From positions 17,579 through 81,578 of the forward strand of contig CALIIC010000036.1 in assembly GCA_938020445.1 (NCBI GenBank): a stretch of 64,000 bases of DNA, read 5' to 3'. A program made the translations under genes and the position numbers. Numbering within the stretch: position 1 is the stretch's first letter; the number at the start of each line of letters is the position of its first letter. Below are positions 42,166 through 51,992 of the stretch, piece after piece. The notes under the pieces are model-generated. The model saw nothing but the letters and a program-made list of their open reading frames with translations, was not told the origin of the DNA and made no database searches. Origin of the DNA: an uncultured Flavobacteriaceae bacterium. Lineage in GTDB: Bacteria; Bacteroidota; Bacteroidia; Flavobacteriales; Flavobacteriaceae.

Positions 42166-45100
42166 ATGAAAAACTGCGGGAACTTGATAAAACAAGGCCA
42201 TGTAATTGCAACTCTGTTACTCCTTTTTAGCATGGCAAGTTGTACTAAAAAACAGCCAGGTACAATTCAACTTGAAAAAGGGAATCATATTGTACTACTT
42301 GGTAATAACCTAAGCTCAAGAATGACCAATTATGGTCATTTTGAAACCGAATTACACCTACGGTTTCCTGAAAACAAACTTGTAATCCGAAATATGGGCG
42401 ATGGCGGTAACACGCCAGGGTTTCGACCCCATTCCGCAAGAATGGATCCATGGGCTTTTGAAGGTGCAGAAGCCTTCCAGGCCGAATTGACAAAAAATTC
42501 TGGAAGCGAAGGAGTATTTGACAAGCCAGATGAATGGTTAAAACGCTTATCGGCGGATGTCATCATTGCTTTTTTCGGTTATAACGAATCCTTTCAAGGC
42601 CCTGATGGTATTGAAAACTTCAAAAAAGAACTTACGGCTTTTGTGGCGCATACCCGTGCCCAGAAATATAATGACACAACCCCGCCAACCCTAGTATTGG
42701 TCTCCCCTATTGCTTATGAAAATCTATCTACATCCCATGACCTACCCAATGGGATGGAGGAGAACAAAAACCTATCATTGTATACCGAGGCCATCTCAGA
42801 AGTAAGTGCACAAAATCAAGTGATTTTTGTTGATGCTTTTCACGCTAGCAAAGCGTGGTTTAACCAAAAGGAGCCACTAACAATCGATGGTTTTCAACTA
42901 AACTCGGAGGGGTATCAAAAACTGTCGGATTTTCTAGCGGACGAATTATTTGGAAATGGCAAAAAAGATAACAAAACAAACCGTACGGAGCTTACAAAGG
43001 CAGTAATGGATAAGAATTTTTATTGGCACAATGATTATAAAATTCCTAACGGGGTGCATGTATACGGGCGCCGACACGCCCCTTATGGACCTGATAATTA
43101 TCCGTACGAGATACAGAAGATACGGGAGTTGACCGTGATTAGAGATTCGATGATTTGGGCGATTGCAAACGGAACTTCTTATGATTTACAGGCTGCAGAC
43201 CAAAAAACCACCCAACTACCACCAGTTGAGACCAATTATAAAATGGGCGGTTCGGAGAACCCTGTCAATTATTTGTACGGTGCCGATGCGTTGGAAACAT
43301 TTACACTTCCAAAAGGATATGAAATTGAATTGTTCGCATCCGAAAAAGAGTTTCCCGACTTGGCCAACCCTGTTCAGATTTCATTTGATAACAAGGGAAG
43401 GCTATGGGTAGCCACCATGCCGTCATATCCGCACTACCGTCCCGGAGACCAACGACCCGCGGATAAACTGATTATTCTTGAAGATACCGATGGAGATGGA
43501 AAGGCTGATAAACAAACCAACTTTTTGGACGATCTTCATTTACCCATTGGCTTTGAATTTGCACCTGAGGGGGTTTACGTAAGTCAGGGAACCAATTTAA
43601 AACTATATACCGATACTGATGGAGATGACAGGGCTGACAAAAGCGAAATCATTCTCAGCGGATTTGATGACCATGACACCCACCACGCAATCTCGGCTTT
43701 TTGTGCGGATCCTTCAGGAGCCTTGTACATGGCAGAAGGAGTGTTTTTGCATACCAATGTTGAAACCCCATACGGGCCAGTTCGCGCCACAAATGGTGGG
43801 TTTTACCGGTATGCACCTCAACGCAAACAACTAGAGCGGGTAGCACAGATCAGTATTCCCAATCCGTGGGGAATTGCATTCGACGATTGGGGGCAGGATT
43901 TCTTTTTACAAACCTCTGGCACCAAGGTCAATTGGATGATGCCAAGTACCTTAAAGTCTATTTATGGGGTTGCATCCCCCCTGACGGTCGACTTAATAGA
44001 AAAAGACCACCAAGTACGACCAACTTCGGGCTTGGAGTTCATCTCTAGCCGGCATTTTCCCGATGAAGTACAGGGCGATATGCTTCTAGGAAATACCATC
44101 GGATTTTTAGGATTAAAGCAACACAAGATGCAAGAAGACGGAACAGGGTATAAAACGAAGCATCGACAAGACTTATTAACCAGTACAGATCCTAATTTTA
44201 GACCAGTGGATATTGAATTTGCACCCGACGGTTCTCTTTATCTTGCTGACTGGCACAATGTATTGATCGGCCATATGCAGCACAACGCCCGGGATCCTCT
44301 TCGGGATCATGTACATGGTCGTATTTATCGTATTACCTACCCTTCCAGGCCTTTATTGCAACCGGTAAAAGTAGCCGATGCGACTATTGAACAGCTCTTG
44401 GAAAATCTTACGCTTCCCGAATACCGAGTGCGCTATCGCTCCCGAAGGGCATTGCGCGAAAGAGATACTGACGAGGTGCTTTCCAAATTGCAGGAATGGG
44501 TACAACAATTAGATACCTCCGCACCGCAATACGAACACCATCTATTAGAAGCTTTATGGGTTACCTGGGGTATTAACAAAATAGATAATGCCTTGCTACA
44601 GAAATTACTCACCGCCAAAGATCATAGAGCGCGAGCTGCTGCAACAAGGGTTTTACGATACAGCGGACATCAAATAGAAGACCAAGAAACCTTATTGCTC
44701 TCTGCTGCCGAAGACCCACATGGAAGAGTGCGCTTAGAAGCCATCGTCTCCGCTTCTTGGCTCGACAAAACCGTTGGAGAAAAAATATTATCCAAGGCCA
44801 AGGAAAAAGAATTGGACAGCTGGATGCGGGACGCTTTCGATTTTGCAGGTACCAGGCTCTCTGGAATATTTAAGGAAAAAGGTGCTGAAAAAGCCATCGC
44901 CTCGCATTTAAAAGGGGAAGCTTTTGAACGCTTTAAGCAAGGAAAAAAAATCTACGAGACAGAAGGGTATTGCGTAACCTGCCATCAAGAAAATGGCGGT
45001 GGATTACAGGCGGGAGGATATCCCACTTTGGTAGATCAGAATTGGGTTTTAGGCAACGAAGAGCGGTTGATCAAATTAACCTTAAATGGACTTTATGGGC

Positions 45101-45330
45101 CTATGGATGTCATGGGCATTCATTACGAGGGGCAAGTGCCCATGTTGCCATTTCGAGATATCCTAGAAGATGATGAGATTGCCGCAGTGCTCACCTATGT
45201 GCGTAACGCCTTCGGTAATAAAGCTTCCGTGATTGCGCCGGAAACCGTAAAGAAAGTGCGGGAAGCTACCAAGGACAAGGAAGGTTTCTGGACACCAGAT
45301 GAACTTTTAAAATTACATCCAGATGAGTAA
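42166..45330 (+). CDS. Lipoprotein fusion: SGNH-like, beta-propeller, HEAT repeats, cytochrome c
   Basis: 1054-residue lipoprotein (Cys at 26 in FSMASCTKK). Four regions can be seen. Residues 30-265: SGNH/GDSL-like domain in which the nucleophile site reads GNNL and the final His site reads DGFQLN, so both catalytic residues look lost. Residues 365-735: PVC-type 'membrane-bound dehydrogenase' beta-propeller, with LPKGYEIELFASEKEFPD, DTDGDGKAD and DTDGDDRAD (calcium-type loops) and DIEFAPDGSLYLADWHNVLI. Residues 740-900: HEAT-like helical repeats. Residues 925-1020: monohaem cytochrome c with CVTCH at 936-940 and a later Met (VPMLPF). It overlaps the ThuA gene. A periplasmic electron-transfer/sugar-type oxidation is inferred. 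Confidence 0.9.
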   Translation: MKNCGNLIKQGHVIATLLLLFSMASCTKKQPGTIQLEKGNHIVLLGNNLSSRMTNYGHFETELHLRFPENKLVIRNMGDGGNTPGFRPHSARMDPWAFEGAEAFQAELTKNSGSEGVFDKPDEWLKRLSADVIIAFFGYNESFQGPDGIENFKKELTAFVAHTRAQKYNDTTPPTLVLVSPIAYENLSTSHDLPNGMEENKNLSLYTEAISEVSAQNQVIFVDAFHASKAWFNQKEPLTIDGFQLNSEGYQKLSDFLADELFGNGKKDNKTNRTELTKAVMDKNFYWHNDYKIPNGVHVYGRRHAPYGPDNYPYEIQKIRELTVIRDSMIWAIANGTSYDLQAADQKTTQLPPVETNYKMGGSENPVNYLYGADALETFTLPKGYEIELFASEKEFPDLANPVQISFDNKGRLWVATMPSYPHYRPGDQRPADKLIILEDTDGDGKADKQTNFLDDLHLPIGFEFAPEGVYVSQGTNLKLYTDTDGDDRADKSEIILSGFDDHDTHHAISAFCADPSGALYMAEGVFLHTNVETPYGPVRATNGGFYRYAPQRKQLERVAQISIPNPWGIAFDDWGQDFFLQTSGTKVNWMMPSTLKSIYGVASPLTVDLIEKDHQVRPTSGLEFISSRHFPDEVQGDMLLGNTIGFLGLKQHKMQEDGTGYKTKHRQDLLTSTDPNFRPVDIEFAPDGSLYLADWHNVLIGHMQHNARDPLRDHVHGRIYRITYPSRPLLQPVKVADATIEQLLENLTLPEYRVRYRSRRALRERDTDEVLSKLQEWVQQLDTSAPQYEHHLLEALWVTWGINKIDNALLQKLLTAKDHRARAAATRVLRYSGHQIEDQETLLLSAAEDPHGRVRLEAIVSASWLDKTVGEKILSKAKEKELDSWMRDAFDFAGTRLSGIFKEKGAEKAIASHLKGEAFERFKQGKKIYETEGYCVTCHQENGGGLQAGGYPTLVDQNWVLGNEERLIKLTLNGLYGPMDVMGIHYEGQVPMLPFRDILEDDEIAAVLTYVRNAFGNKASVIAPETVKKVREATKDKEGFWTPDELLKLHPDE

Positions 45331-46357
45331 AGCCCGTAGCATACTTTTTTCGAACATGCAATTGCCTAGCCTTTTAGGTGTAGTATTGATTCTATGCTGT
45401 TTTGCATGTAATGAACATAAAAAACAAGGCGCCACCTCCGTTCCTTCTAAAAATACGGAGGAACCGCCAACCAAAGAAACACCACATATTGTTTTCGTTA
45501 CTGGTGATGAAGAATACCGCTCCGAGGAATCGATGCCCATGTTGGCGCGATTGGCCAAACGGGAGCTTGGTGCGAAGGTCACCCTTTGCTATGCGCTTGA
45601 CAGCATCGGGTATATTGCCCCTAATAGAACCGACCATATCGAGGGCCTGGAGGCATTAAGAATAGCTGATTTATTGGTTCTTTTTACCCGCTTTAGAACA
45701 TTACCCGAGCAAGAACGTACGTTTATTACTGACTATGTAGCATCCGGAAAACCCATTGTTGGGTTTCGAACCACCACACATGCTTTTAAATACGAGCAGG
45801 ATTCCTTGGCCTATTGGAACGATGAATGGCCTACCAAGGTATTTGGACAACAGTGGATAACGCATCACGGGCATTTTGATGATGGTAAAAACCCCTTGAC
45901 CCAAGTGGCCAAGGTGAAGGGTGCAACACACCCCATTCTAAATGGTTTTCAAGATTTGACCGCCTATTCTTGGCTCTATCACGTTGATGGCGGGGATTGG
46001 CAACTATACGGTGATAGCAATCCCATCCTGGAAGGTACTTCCTTAAAATCAAAGCATCAAATGGATGGGAACCTTGATAAATTCCCCTTGACCAACCCCG
46101 TTGCATGGACCAAAAGTTATACCGGTAACTCGGGAAAAAAAGCCCGCGTATTTTTTACCACCCTAGGACATCCTTATGACTTTAAACTTCCCGCCGTTCG
46201 AAGGGTCGCGTTGAACGGGATTTTTTGGGCTTTGGGAAAAGAAGAATCCATTCCGACCGAAGGCACCAATGTTGCATTGGAGGTCCCTTACGAACCAAAT
46301 AATTCAGGTTTTGGGGAGCGATACAAACAAGGGCAGCGGCCTATTCAAATAGAGTAA
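45323..46357 (+). CDS. ThuA-like lipoprotein
   Basis: 344 residues. Starting at the ATG at 45323 (a second possible ATG is at 45356) gives a lipoprotein signal LVVLILCCFAC-type: LGVVLILCCFAC. The ThuA (trehalose-utilisation, glutamine-amidotransferase-like) fold is seen in HIVFVTGDEEYRSEESMPML, LEALRIADLLVLFTRFR, KPIVGFRTTTHAFKY and GNSGKKARVFFTTLGHPYD. ThuA-domain proteins often sit next to PVC-type dehydrogenase-cytochromes, and here they overlap by eight bases, so the pair should act together, possibly in sugar or sugar-alcohol oxidation. The specific substrate is not shown. Confidence 0.9.
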   Translation: MSKARSILFSNMQLPSLLGVVLILCCFACNEHKKQGATSVPSKNTEEPPTKETPHIVFVTGDEEYRSEESMPMLARLAKRELGAKVTLCYALDSIGYIAPNRTDHIEGLEALRIADLLVLFTRFRTLPEQERTFITDYVASGKPIVGFRTTTHAFKYEQDSLAYWNDEWPTKVFGQQWITHHGHFDDGKNPLTQVAKVKGATHPILNGFQDLTAYSWLYHVDGGDWQLYGDSNPILEGTSLKSKHQMDGNLDKFPLTNPVAWTKSYTGNSGKKARVFFTTLGHPYDFKLPAVRRVALNGIFWALGKEESIPTEGTNVALEVPYEPNNSGFGERYKQGQRPIQIE

Positions 46358-46449
46358 CAATCGGCTTCTTGCTATCATAACAAGCAACGTCATAGATGTC
46401 ATCTGTCCTAAAACTATCCTAAACCAGCCACTACTGCATTAAAATATCC

Positions 46450-46457
46450 TATTTTTG
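46450..46457 (+). promoter_or_regulatory. -7 promoter box of the OstA-like gene
   Basis: TATTTTTG, an exact TAnnTTTG match, placing the transcription start near 46463. It overlaps the upstream in-frame TTG (46455), which therefore cannot be the translation start. Confidence 0.55.
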
Positions 46458-46472
46458 GGGAAAATTTCAAGC

Positions 46473-48248
46473 TTGAACAAGTTACGTTACTTCCTGCTTT
46501 TCCTATTCATTTGCCACAATGGTTTCTCCCAATCAGCACAAGAAATCGATACCACAAAAATAAGGGTGGTACACGGGGGAAACTTTACAAAGGATGAAGA
46601 GAAATTTCCGGGTGCCTTGATTTTCAGTAAAGATGAAAAACAAGTACAGTTCGAACACAAAGGGGCCGATATGTGGTGCGATATCGCCATTCACTACAAC
46701 AAAGAGAATCGCTTACGGGCCATTGGAAATGTTCGGATGAAACAAGGCGATTCCGTCTTGTTAACAAGTGGTAAAATCGACTATGATGGGGAAATTCAAT
46801 TGGCCAAAGCCTATGAGAATGTCCTGCTAAAAAATAAAACAGAGGAAGGTACCGAAATGACCCTCACAACAGACACTTTGCGATTCGATCGAGAAAAGCA
46901 AGAGGCCTACTACCAAGATTTTGGGACCATCATTGATTCGGCAAATACACTTACCAGCGAAATAGGAAGGTATTTTATGGAAATAGACAAATACCAATTC
47001 TTAGACAGTGTACACATTGAAAATCCGGAATATACGCTCGATTCAGAACAGCTTGATTATTATACCAGCTCCAAAAATGCTTATATGTACGGCCCTTCGA
47101 CCATTACTGGAGACACTTATAAAATGTACTGCGAGCGGGGTTTTTATGACACCAAAATAGAAAGTGGTTATGGCATCAAAAACACCCGTATTGATTATAA
47201 CAATCGTATTATCGAGGGGGATAGCGTCTATTTCGACAAGGCGAGCGAGTTTGCCTCCGCCACGAATAATATCACAGTAACCGACACCATCAACAAAGGA
47301 ATCATTAGAGCCCATTATGCCGAGGTCTTTAAAGCAAAAGATTCGGTCTTTGCCACCAAAAGAGCAGTAGCAATTAATTTAGTAGAGCAAGATTCGCTAT
47401 ATATACATGGCGATACCCTTATGATTACGGGACTACCAGACTATCGCGTGCTGCGTGCGTTTCGAAATGCAAAATTCTATAAGACAGACCTCAGTGGTAA
47501 ATGCGATTCGATTCATTCAGAACAGCAGACAGGAATTACTCAATTGATTCGAGCTCCAATTTTATGGAATGGTGAAAATCAAATGACCGGGGATAGCATT
47601 CACCTGATCAGTAATTTAAAAACGGAAAAATTAGACTCCCTAAAGGTACTCGACAATGCTTTTATCATTTCACAGGATACCATAGGCAAAGTAGGCTTTA
47701 ACCAGGCCAAAGGAAAAGATCTCTTCGGAAAATTCATTGAAAATGAACTTAAATATATAGACCTCGTAAAGAATACAGAGGTTATTTATTATATGTATGA
47801 CGACGATGACGAATTGATCGGGGTCAACAAAACAATTTGTAGCAAGATCAATATGATCATGGCCAATAATGATGTAGAAGACCTTACCTTCTTTACCGAT
47901 CCCGATGGGGAAATATCACCTCAGGAAATGCTCCCTGAGAAAAATCCCAAACTCAAAGGTTTTGTTTGGCGTGGAGAAGAACGAATACGTAGCAAGGATG
48001 AAATTTTCGATGAGGACGATAACACTATAGAACTTGTTATTATCAATGGTGTCAACAACCCGATAGATATTGATGCCGAAGAAGAAGACCGTCTCTTGAA
48101 CGAAACAGATCCTGTAAACAATATTGAACCCTCCGAACCCAAGACAGAGTCCGACACTGAACGCAAAAAGACGATTCCCAAATTGAAACCCGTGAAAACG
48201 AGCGCCTCGAAGGTTCAACGAAAGGCGGAGAAGGCAAAGGAGAATTAA
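46473..48248 (+). CDS. OstA/LptA-like exported protein
   Basis: 591 residues from a TTG at 46473 (NKLRYFLLFLFICHNGFSQ, a signal peptide). An in-frame TAA at 46440-46442 rules out earlier starts, the TTG at 46455 lies inside the -7 box, and no ATG precedes the signal peptide, so TTG is the only reasonable start. The repeating beta-strand pattern (DSVLLTSGKIDYDGEIQLAK, GTEMTLTTDTLRFDREKQEA, EGDSVYFDKASEFASATNNI) matches OstA-like/LptA-LptD N-domain beta-jellyrolls that bridge LPS across the periplasm. The C-terminal 80 residues are acidic and then Lys-rich. The aminotransferase gene starts 11 bases later. Confidence 0.85.
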   Translation: MNKLRYFLLFLFICHNGFSQSAQEIDTTKIRVVHGGNFTKDEEKFPGALIFSKDEKQVQFEHKGADMWCDIAIHYNKENRLRAIGNVRMKQGDSVLLTSGKIDYDGEIQLAKAYENVLLKNKTEEGTEMTLTTDTLRFDREKQEAYYQDFGTIIDSANTLTSEIGRYFMEIDKYQFLDSVHIENPEYTLDSEQLDYYTSSKNAYMYGPSTITGDTYKMYCERGFYDTKIESGYGIKNTRIDYNNRIIEGDSVYFDKASEFASATNNITVTDTINKGIIRAHYAEVFKAKDSVFATKRAVAINLVEQDSLYIHGDTLMITGLPDYRVLRAFRNAKFYKTDLSGKCDSIHSEQQTGITQLIRAPILWNGENQMTGDSIHLISNLKTEKLDSLKVLDNAFIISQDTIGKVGFNQAKGKDLFGKFIENELKYIDLVKNTEVIYYMYDDDDELIGVNKTICSKINMIMANNDVEDLTFFTDPDGEISPQEMLPEKNPKLKGFVWRGEERIRSKDEIFDEDDNTIELVIINGVNNPIDIDAEEEDRLLNETDPVNNIEPSEPKTESDTERKKTIPKLKPVKTSASKVQRKAEKAKEN

Positions 48249-48259
48249 CCCCTGTCTTT

Positions 48260-49441
48260 ATGAAAGAAGACTTCTACAAACATCAAGCACAAACAAGCCC
48301 ACACCCGTTGGCCATGGAAGTGGCGAACGCATCGGGGAGTTACATCTATGATACTGAAGGCAAATCACATTTAGATTTTGTAGCAGGCGTATCTGCGTGT
48401 AGTTTGGGCCATTGCCATCCTAAAGTGGTAGCTGCGGTTCAGCATCAGTCAGCTCAATACATGCATGTCATGGTCTACGGGGAGTACATACAGGCTCCTG
48501 CAGTTGAGTACACTAAACTACTGGCTTCTTTTTTACCACCCTCTCTTGAAACGACGTATCTAGTAAATTCAGGTACCGAGGCCATAGAAGGTGCTTTAAA
48601 ATTGGCAAGACGTTGTACCGGCCGTTCACAAATAATTTCTGCGCACAGGGCGTACCACGGAAATACCATGGGAAGCTTAAGTGTTACTGGTTTTGAAGCA
48701 CGCAAAAGCGTCTTTCGACCGCTGATACCTGACATTCGTTTTATCCATTTTAATGTACAGGAACAACTTGACAGCATTACGGAAAAAACGGCGGCAGTGC
48801 TATTGGAAACGATTCAAGGTGGGGCGGGTTTTATCTTGCCGACCAATGGGTATTTGAAAAAGGTAAGAGAACGTTGCGATGCGGTTGGAGCCTTGTTGAT
48901 TCTAGACGAAATACAGCCCGGCTTTGGAAGAACAGGAACCCTATTCGCCTTTCAACAATACGATTGCGTACCCGATATTTTGGTGTTGGGAAAAGGAATG
49001 GCCAGCGGGTTGCCAGTTGGTGCATTTGTAGCATCAAAGGAACTGATGGGGAGTTTACAGGACCATCCGACCCTTGGTCATATTACTACTTTTGGAGGCA
49101 ACCCGGTTATCGCTGCCGCGAGCCTCGCAACACTGAAAGAATTGACGGAAACAAACCTAATTCCCGACACATTGGAGAAGGAAAAACGGTTTCGTTCGCT
49201 TTTACAACACGACCATATTTCTGAAATCCGCGGTAAGGGACTCATGCTCGCCTTGATTTTAAGGTCACCGGAAATGGTGAATCATGTCATCTTGAAATGT
49301 GCCGAGAGGGGACTGATACTCTTTTGGTTACTCTTTGAACCTAAGGCAGTTAGAATCTCCCCACCCCTTACTATTAGCTTAGAAGAAATTGAAAAAGGAT
49401 GTAGTTTGATATGTGAAGTTTTAACGGAATTTCAGCAATAA
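48260..49441 (+). CDS. Class III PLP-dependent aminotransferase
   Basis: 393-residue fold-type I aminotransferase (acetylornithine/4-aminobutyrate class). The PLP Lys is 245 in LGKGMASGLP. GTEAIEGALKLARR, SAHRAYHGNTMGSLSVTG (the HG motif at the phosphate) and LLILDEIQPGFGRTGTLFA (Asp contacting the pyridine N) are present. It is not beside an arginine or lysine operon, so the acceptor cannot be named. Flavobacterial relatives are annotated as 'aspartate aminotransferase family'. It follows the OstA-like gene by 11 bases, probably in one transcript. Confidence 0.92.
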   Translation: MKEDFYKHQAQTSPHPLAMEVANASGSYIYDTEGKSHLDFVAGVSACSLGHCHPKVVAAVQHQSAQYMHVMVYGEYIQAPAVEYTKLLASFLPPSLETTYLVNSGTEAIEGALKLARRCTGRSQIISAHRAYHGNTMGSLSVTGFEARKSVFRPLIPDIRFIHFNVQEQLDSITEKTAAVLLETIQGGAGFILPTNGYLKKVRERCDAVGALLILDEIQPGFGRTGTLFAFQQYDCVPDILVLGKGMASGLPVGAFVASKELMGSLQDHPTLGHITTFGGNPVIAAASLATLKELTETNLIPDTLEKEKRFRSLLQHDHISEIRGKGLMLALILRSPEMVNHVILKCAERGLILFWLLFEPKAVRISPPLTISLEEIEKGCSLICEVLTEFQQ

Positions 49442-49538
49442 ACTGTTAACTAATTTGTTAATAATATAGCCCAAATTAAGGATTAGAAATAAGATCAAAA
49501 GACTATTTTTAATTCTATAGTTAAACCAAAAAGTTCCT

Positions 49539-50939
49539 ATGGCGTTAGAATCTGAGGAAAGACCAAGCCAGTCAATTACCAAGTTCGAATCCATGCTCAA
49601 AACTGATGACATCTATTTCTTTGATGCTGAGGATTTTGAAGAAATCATACACCATTACCTCAACCACGGTAAAATTGCATTGGCCAAAAAGGCAATCAAG
49701 ATCAGCCTTCGACAACACCCTGCCTCTATCGAATTGAAGTTATTGGATGTAGAGGTATTGGTATTCGAAAATAATTTGGAAGTTGCCGAGCGCATGCTCG
49801 ATGAGCTACAATTGCTCGATAGCAACAATGAAGAAATCTACATACAACGTGCCAATATCTATTCAAAAAAAGACAATCATGAGGCTGCCGTAGCGCTACT
49901 ACAGGAAGCATTGCAGCTAACGGAGGATAGTTTTGATATTCACTCCTTATTGGGAATGGAGTATCTTTTCATGGACGATTTTAAATTGGCCAAAGAAAGT
50001 TTTATGAAGTGTGTTTCGTTTGACGAACAAGACTACTCATCGCTTTATAATGTCATTTACTGCTTCGAATTCTTAGAGGATTATGACGGCGCCATTCGGT
50101 ATCTAAATGAATATTTGGAACGACATCCGTATTGTGAAGTGGCTTGGCATCAGTTGGGCAAACAATACTTTACCAAAAAAATGTATCCCGAAGCTTTGGC
50201 TGCGTTCGATTTTGCAATCATCTCAGACGATACCTTTATAGGTGCCTATTTCGAAAAAGGGAAAGTACTTGAAAAAATGGGCCGTTTTGAAAAGGCAATT
50301 GAAAATTACGAGACCACTTTAAAGCTAGAAGATCCTACCTCCCATGCCTATTTGCGAATAGGAAGATGTTATGAAAAGCTGGGGAACGATGAAATGGCCA
50401 AATACCACTATTACAAGACAGTACATGAAGACCCTCTGTTAGATAAAGGCTGGTTGGTCATTACGGAATTCTACTATAAAAAAAGGGACTATAAAAAGGC
50501 CCTCTACTACATAAACAAAGCGTTAAACATCGACGGGGATAATCCTCGTTATTGGAAGAAATGCGGAAAAATACACACGGCACTGAAAGACTATGACAAT
50601 GCCGATTTTTCCTATAAACATTCCATTGACATGGGCAACTACGAGCTCGATACCTGGCTCAGTTGGTCGGAAGTGGCGGTATTGGATAAGAACCTGGATG
50701 CTGCTTTGCAAATACTTACGCAAGGTCATGAGTTTTATCCCGAAAACGCCGATATTTCATATCGAAAAGCAGGGGTCTACCTTTTAAACGGTGACAAAAT
50801 CAATGGGCGTATCATGCTGATGAAAGCTTTGAAAGAAGATCTGGAAAAACTGACCGATTTCAATAAGGCATATCCGCAGTTTTGCAATGAAAGTTGGGTT
50901 TTGGAACTGGTATCTGCCTCCAAGAAGACTTCAAGATAA
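49539..50939 (+). CDS. TPR-repeat protein
   Basis: 466 residues made nearly entirely of tetratricopeptide repeats. Signs are the recurring A-x-x-Y/F pattern: FEEIIHHYLNHGKIALAKKA, AAVALLQEALQLTED, LASALAAFDFA-type MYPEALAAFDFAIISDD, AYFEKGKVLEKMGRFEKAI, YFYLRIGRCYEKLGNDEMA-type, GDNPRYWKKCGKIHTALKD. At least nine repeats fit. There is no signal peptide, so it is probably a cytoplasmic adaptor. Partner unknown. Similar proteins are conserved next to DUF368 genes in Flavobacteriaceae. Confidence 0.88.
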   Translation: MALESEERPSQSITKFESMLKTDDIYFFDAEDFEEIIHHYLNHGKIALAKKAIKISLRQHPASIELKLLDVEVLVFENNLEVAERMLDELQLLDSNNEEIYIQRANIYSKKDNHEAAVALLQEALQLTEDSFDIHSLLGMEYLFMDDFKLAKESFMKCVSFDEQDYSSLYNVIYCFEFLEDYDGAIRYLNEYLERHPYCEVAWHQLGKQYFTKKMYPEALAAFDFAIISDDTFIGAYFEKGKVLEKMGRFEKAIENYETTLKLEDPTSHAYLRIGRCYEKLGNDEMAKYHYYKTVHEDPLLDKGWLVITEFYYKKRDYKKALYYINKALNIDGDNPRYWKKCGKIHTALKDYDNADFSYKHSIDMGNYELDTWLSWSEVAVLDKNLDAALQILTQGHEFYPENADISYRKAGVYLLNGDKINGRIMLMKALKEDLEKLTDFNKAYPQFCNESWVLELVSASKKTSR

Positions 50940-51066
50940 AATAGCTTCTTTGTAAGTACCAAACCATGGTTAGGAACGTATTGCGTGCAAAACAAGGGCA
51001 CGATGCTGTTTTTGTTAAATATTGTTCCTTTATTTGTTCCTCTTAAGCCCAATGCAAACAAACCAT

Positions 51067-51981
51067 ATGAAGAAACGAAGTACGTTGCAGTATTTATTTA
51101 TCACACTAAAGGGAATGGCTATGGGAATAGCCGAGTTGGTGCCGGGAGTATCCGGTGGTACCATTGCATTCGTGGCCGGTATCTATGAAGAATTGATCGC
51201 ATCGATCAACAAGGTAAACTTAAAAAGTCTCCAAGTCTTACGCCAACAGGGATTCAAAGCGTTCTGGACGGAATTAAACGGGAATTTCTTGGTCGCACTC
51301 GTTCTCGGAATGGGCCTGAGTATCTTTTCACTCTCCAAAATAATAAGTTGGTTGTTAGAAAATGAACCCATTCCCCTGTGGTCTTTCTTTTTTGGCCTTG
51401 TGCTTGCCAGCGTTGTTTTTGTGGGCAAGGCAATTAAAAAATGGAGTTTTGTCAACGTAGCCTTATTGGTGTTCGGTGCTGTAATCGCCTATTATATCAC
51501 AACCTTACCACCCTCAGCAAATTCGGATAGTTTACCATTTTTGTTCCTATCGGGAGCACTGGCCATTTGTGCCATGATTTTACCGGGTATTTCAGGGTCT
51601 TTCATTTTGGTGTTACTAGGTTCCTATAAAACGGTATTGGATGCCGTTGATGAAAGGGATTTTAAAATACTCGTCACCGTGGCTCTTGGGGCGCTATTTG
51701 GCTTGTTGAGCTTTGCCAAATTACTCAAATGGATGTTCGACAACCATAAAAACACGACACTTGCGGTGCTTACGGGTTTTATTTTAGGCTCTTTAAATAA
51801 AATCTGGCCTTGGAAAAATATTTTAGAGACTCGAACCATCGGCAAAAAGATACTGGTGATAGATGAGAATATTTCCCCTTTTTCTTTTGAAGGGGAACCC
51901 CAATTACTACTCGCAATCATTGCGGCCATCCTAGGTTTTTCCCTTATTTTTATGCTTGAAAAAGTAGCTTCCAAAAAATAA
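51067..51981 (+). CDS. DUF368 membrane protein, PopT-like
   Basis: 304 residues from the ATG at 51067 (MKKRSTLQYLFITLKGMAMG); the frame from 51022 would add a hydrophobic leader not seen in the family. It has about eight transmembrane helices and the DUF368 signature GIAELVPGVSGGTIAFVAGIYEE (first block, residues 20-42), repeated as MILPGISGSFILVLLGSYKT in the second half. DUF368 members (PopT) were shown to recycle undecaprenyl phosphate across the membrane, so this is a C55-P translocase candidate. It is the first of two adjacent DUF368 genes. Confidence 0.9.
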   Translation: MKKRSTLQYLFITLKGMAMGIAELVPGVSGGTIAFVAGIYEELIASINKVNLKSLQVLRQQGFKAFWTELNGNFLVALVLGMGLSIFSLSKIISWLLENEPIPLWSFFFGLVLASVVFVGKAIKKWSFVNVALLVFGAVIAYYITTLPPSANSDSLPFLFLSGALAICAMILPGISGSFILVLLGSYKTVLDAVDERDFKILVTVALGALFGLLSFAKLLKWMFDNHKNTTLAVLTGFILGSLNKIWPWKNILETRTIGKKILVIDENISPFSFEGEPQLLLAIIAAILGFSLIFMLEKVASKK

Positions 51982-51992
51982 GCTTCGCTTGC

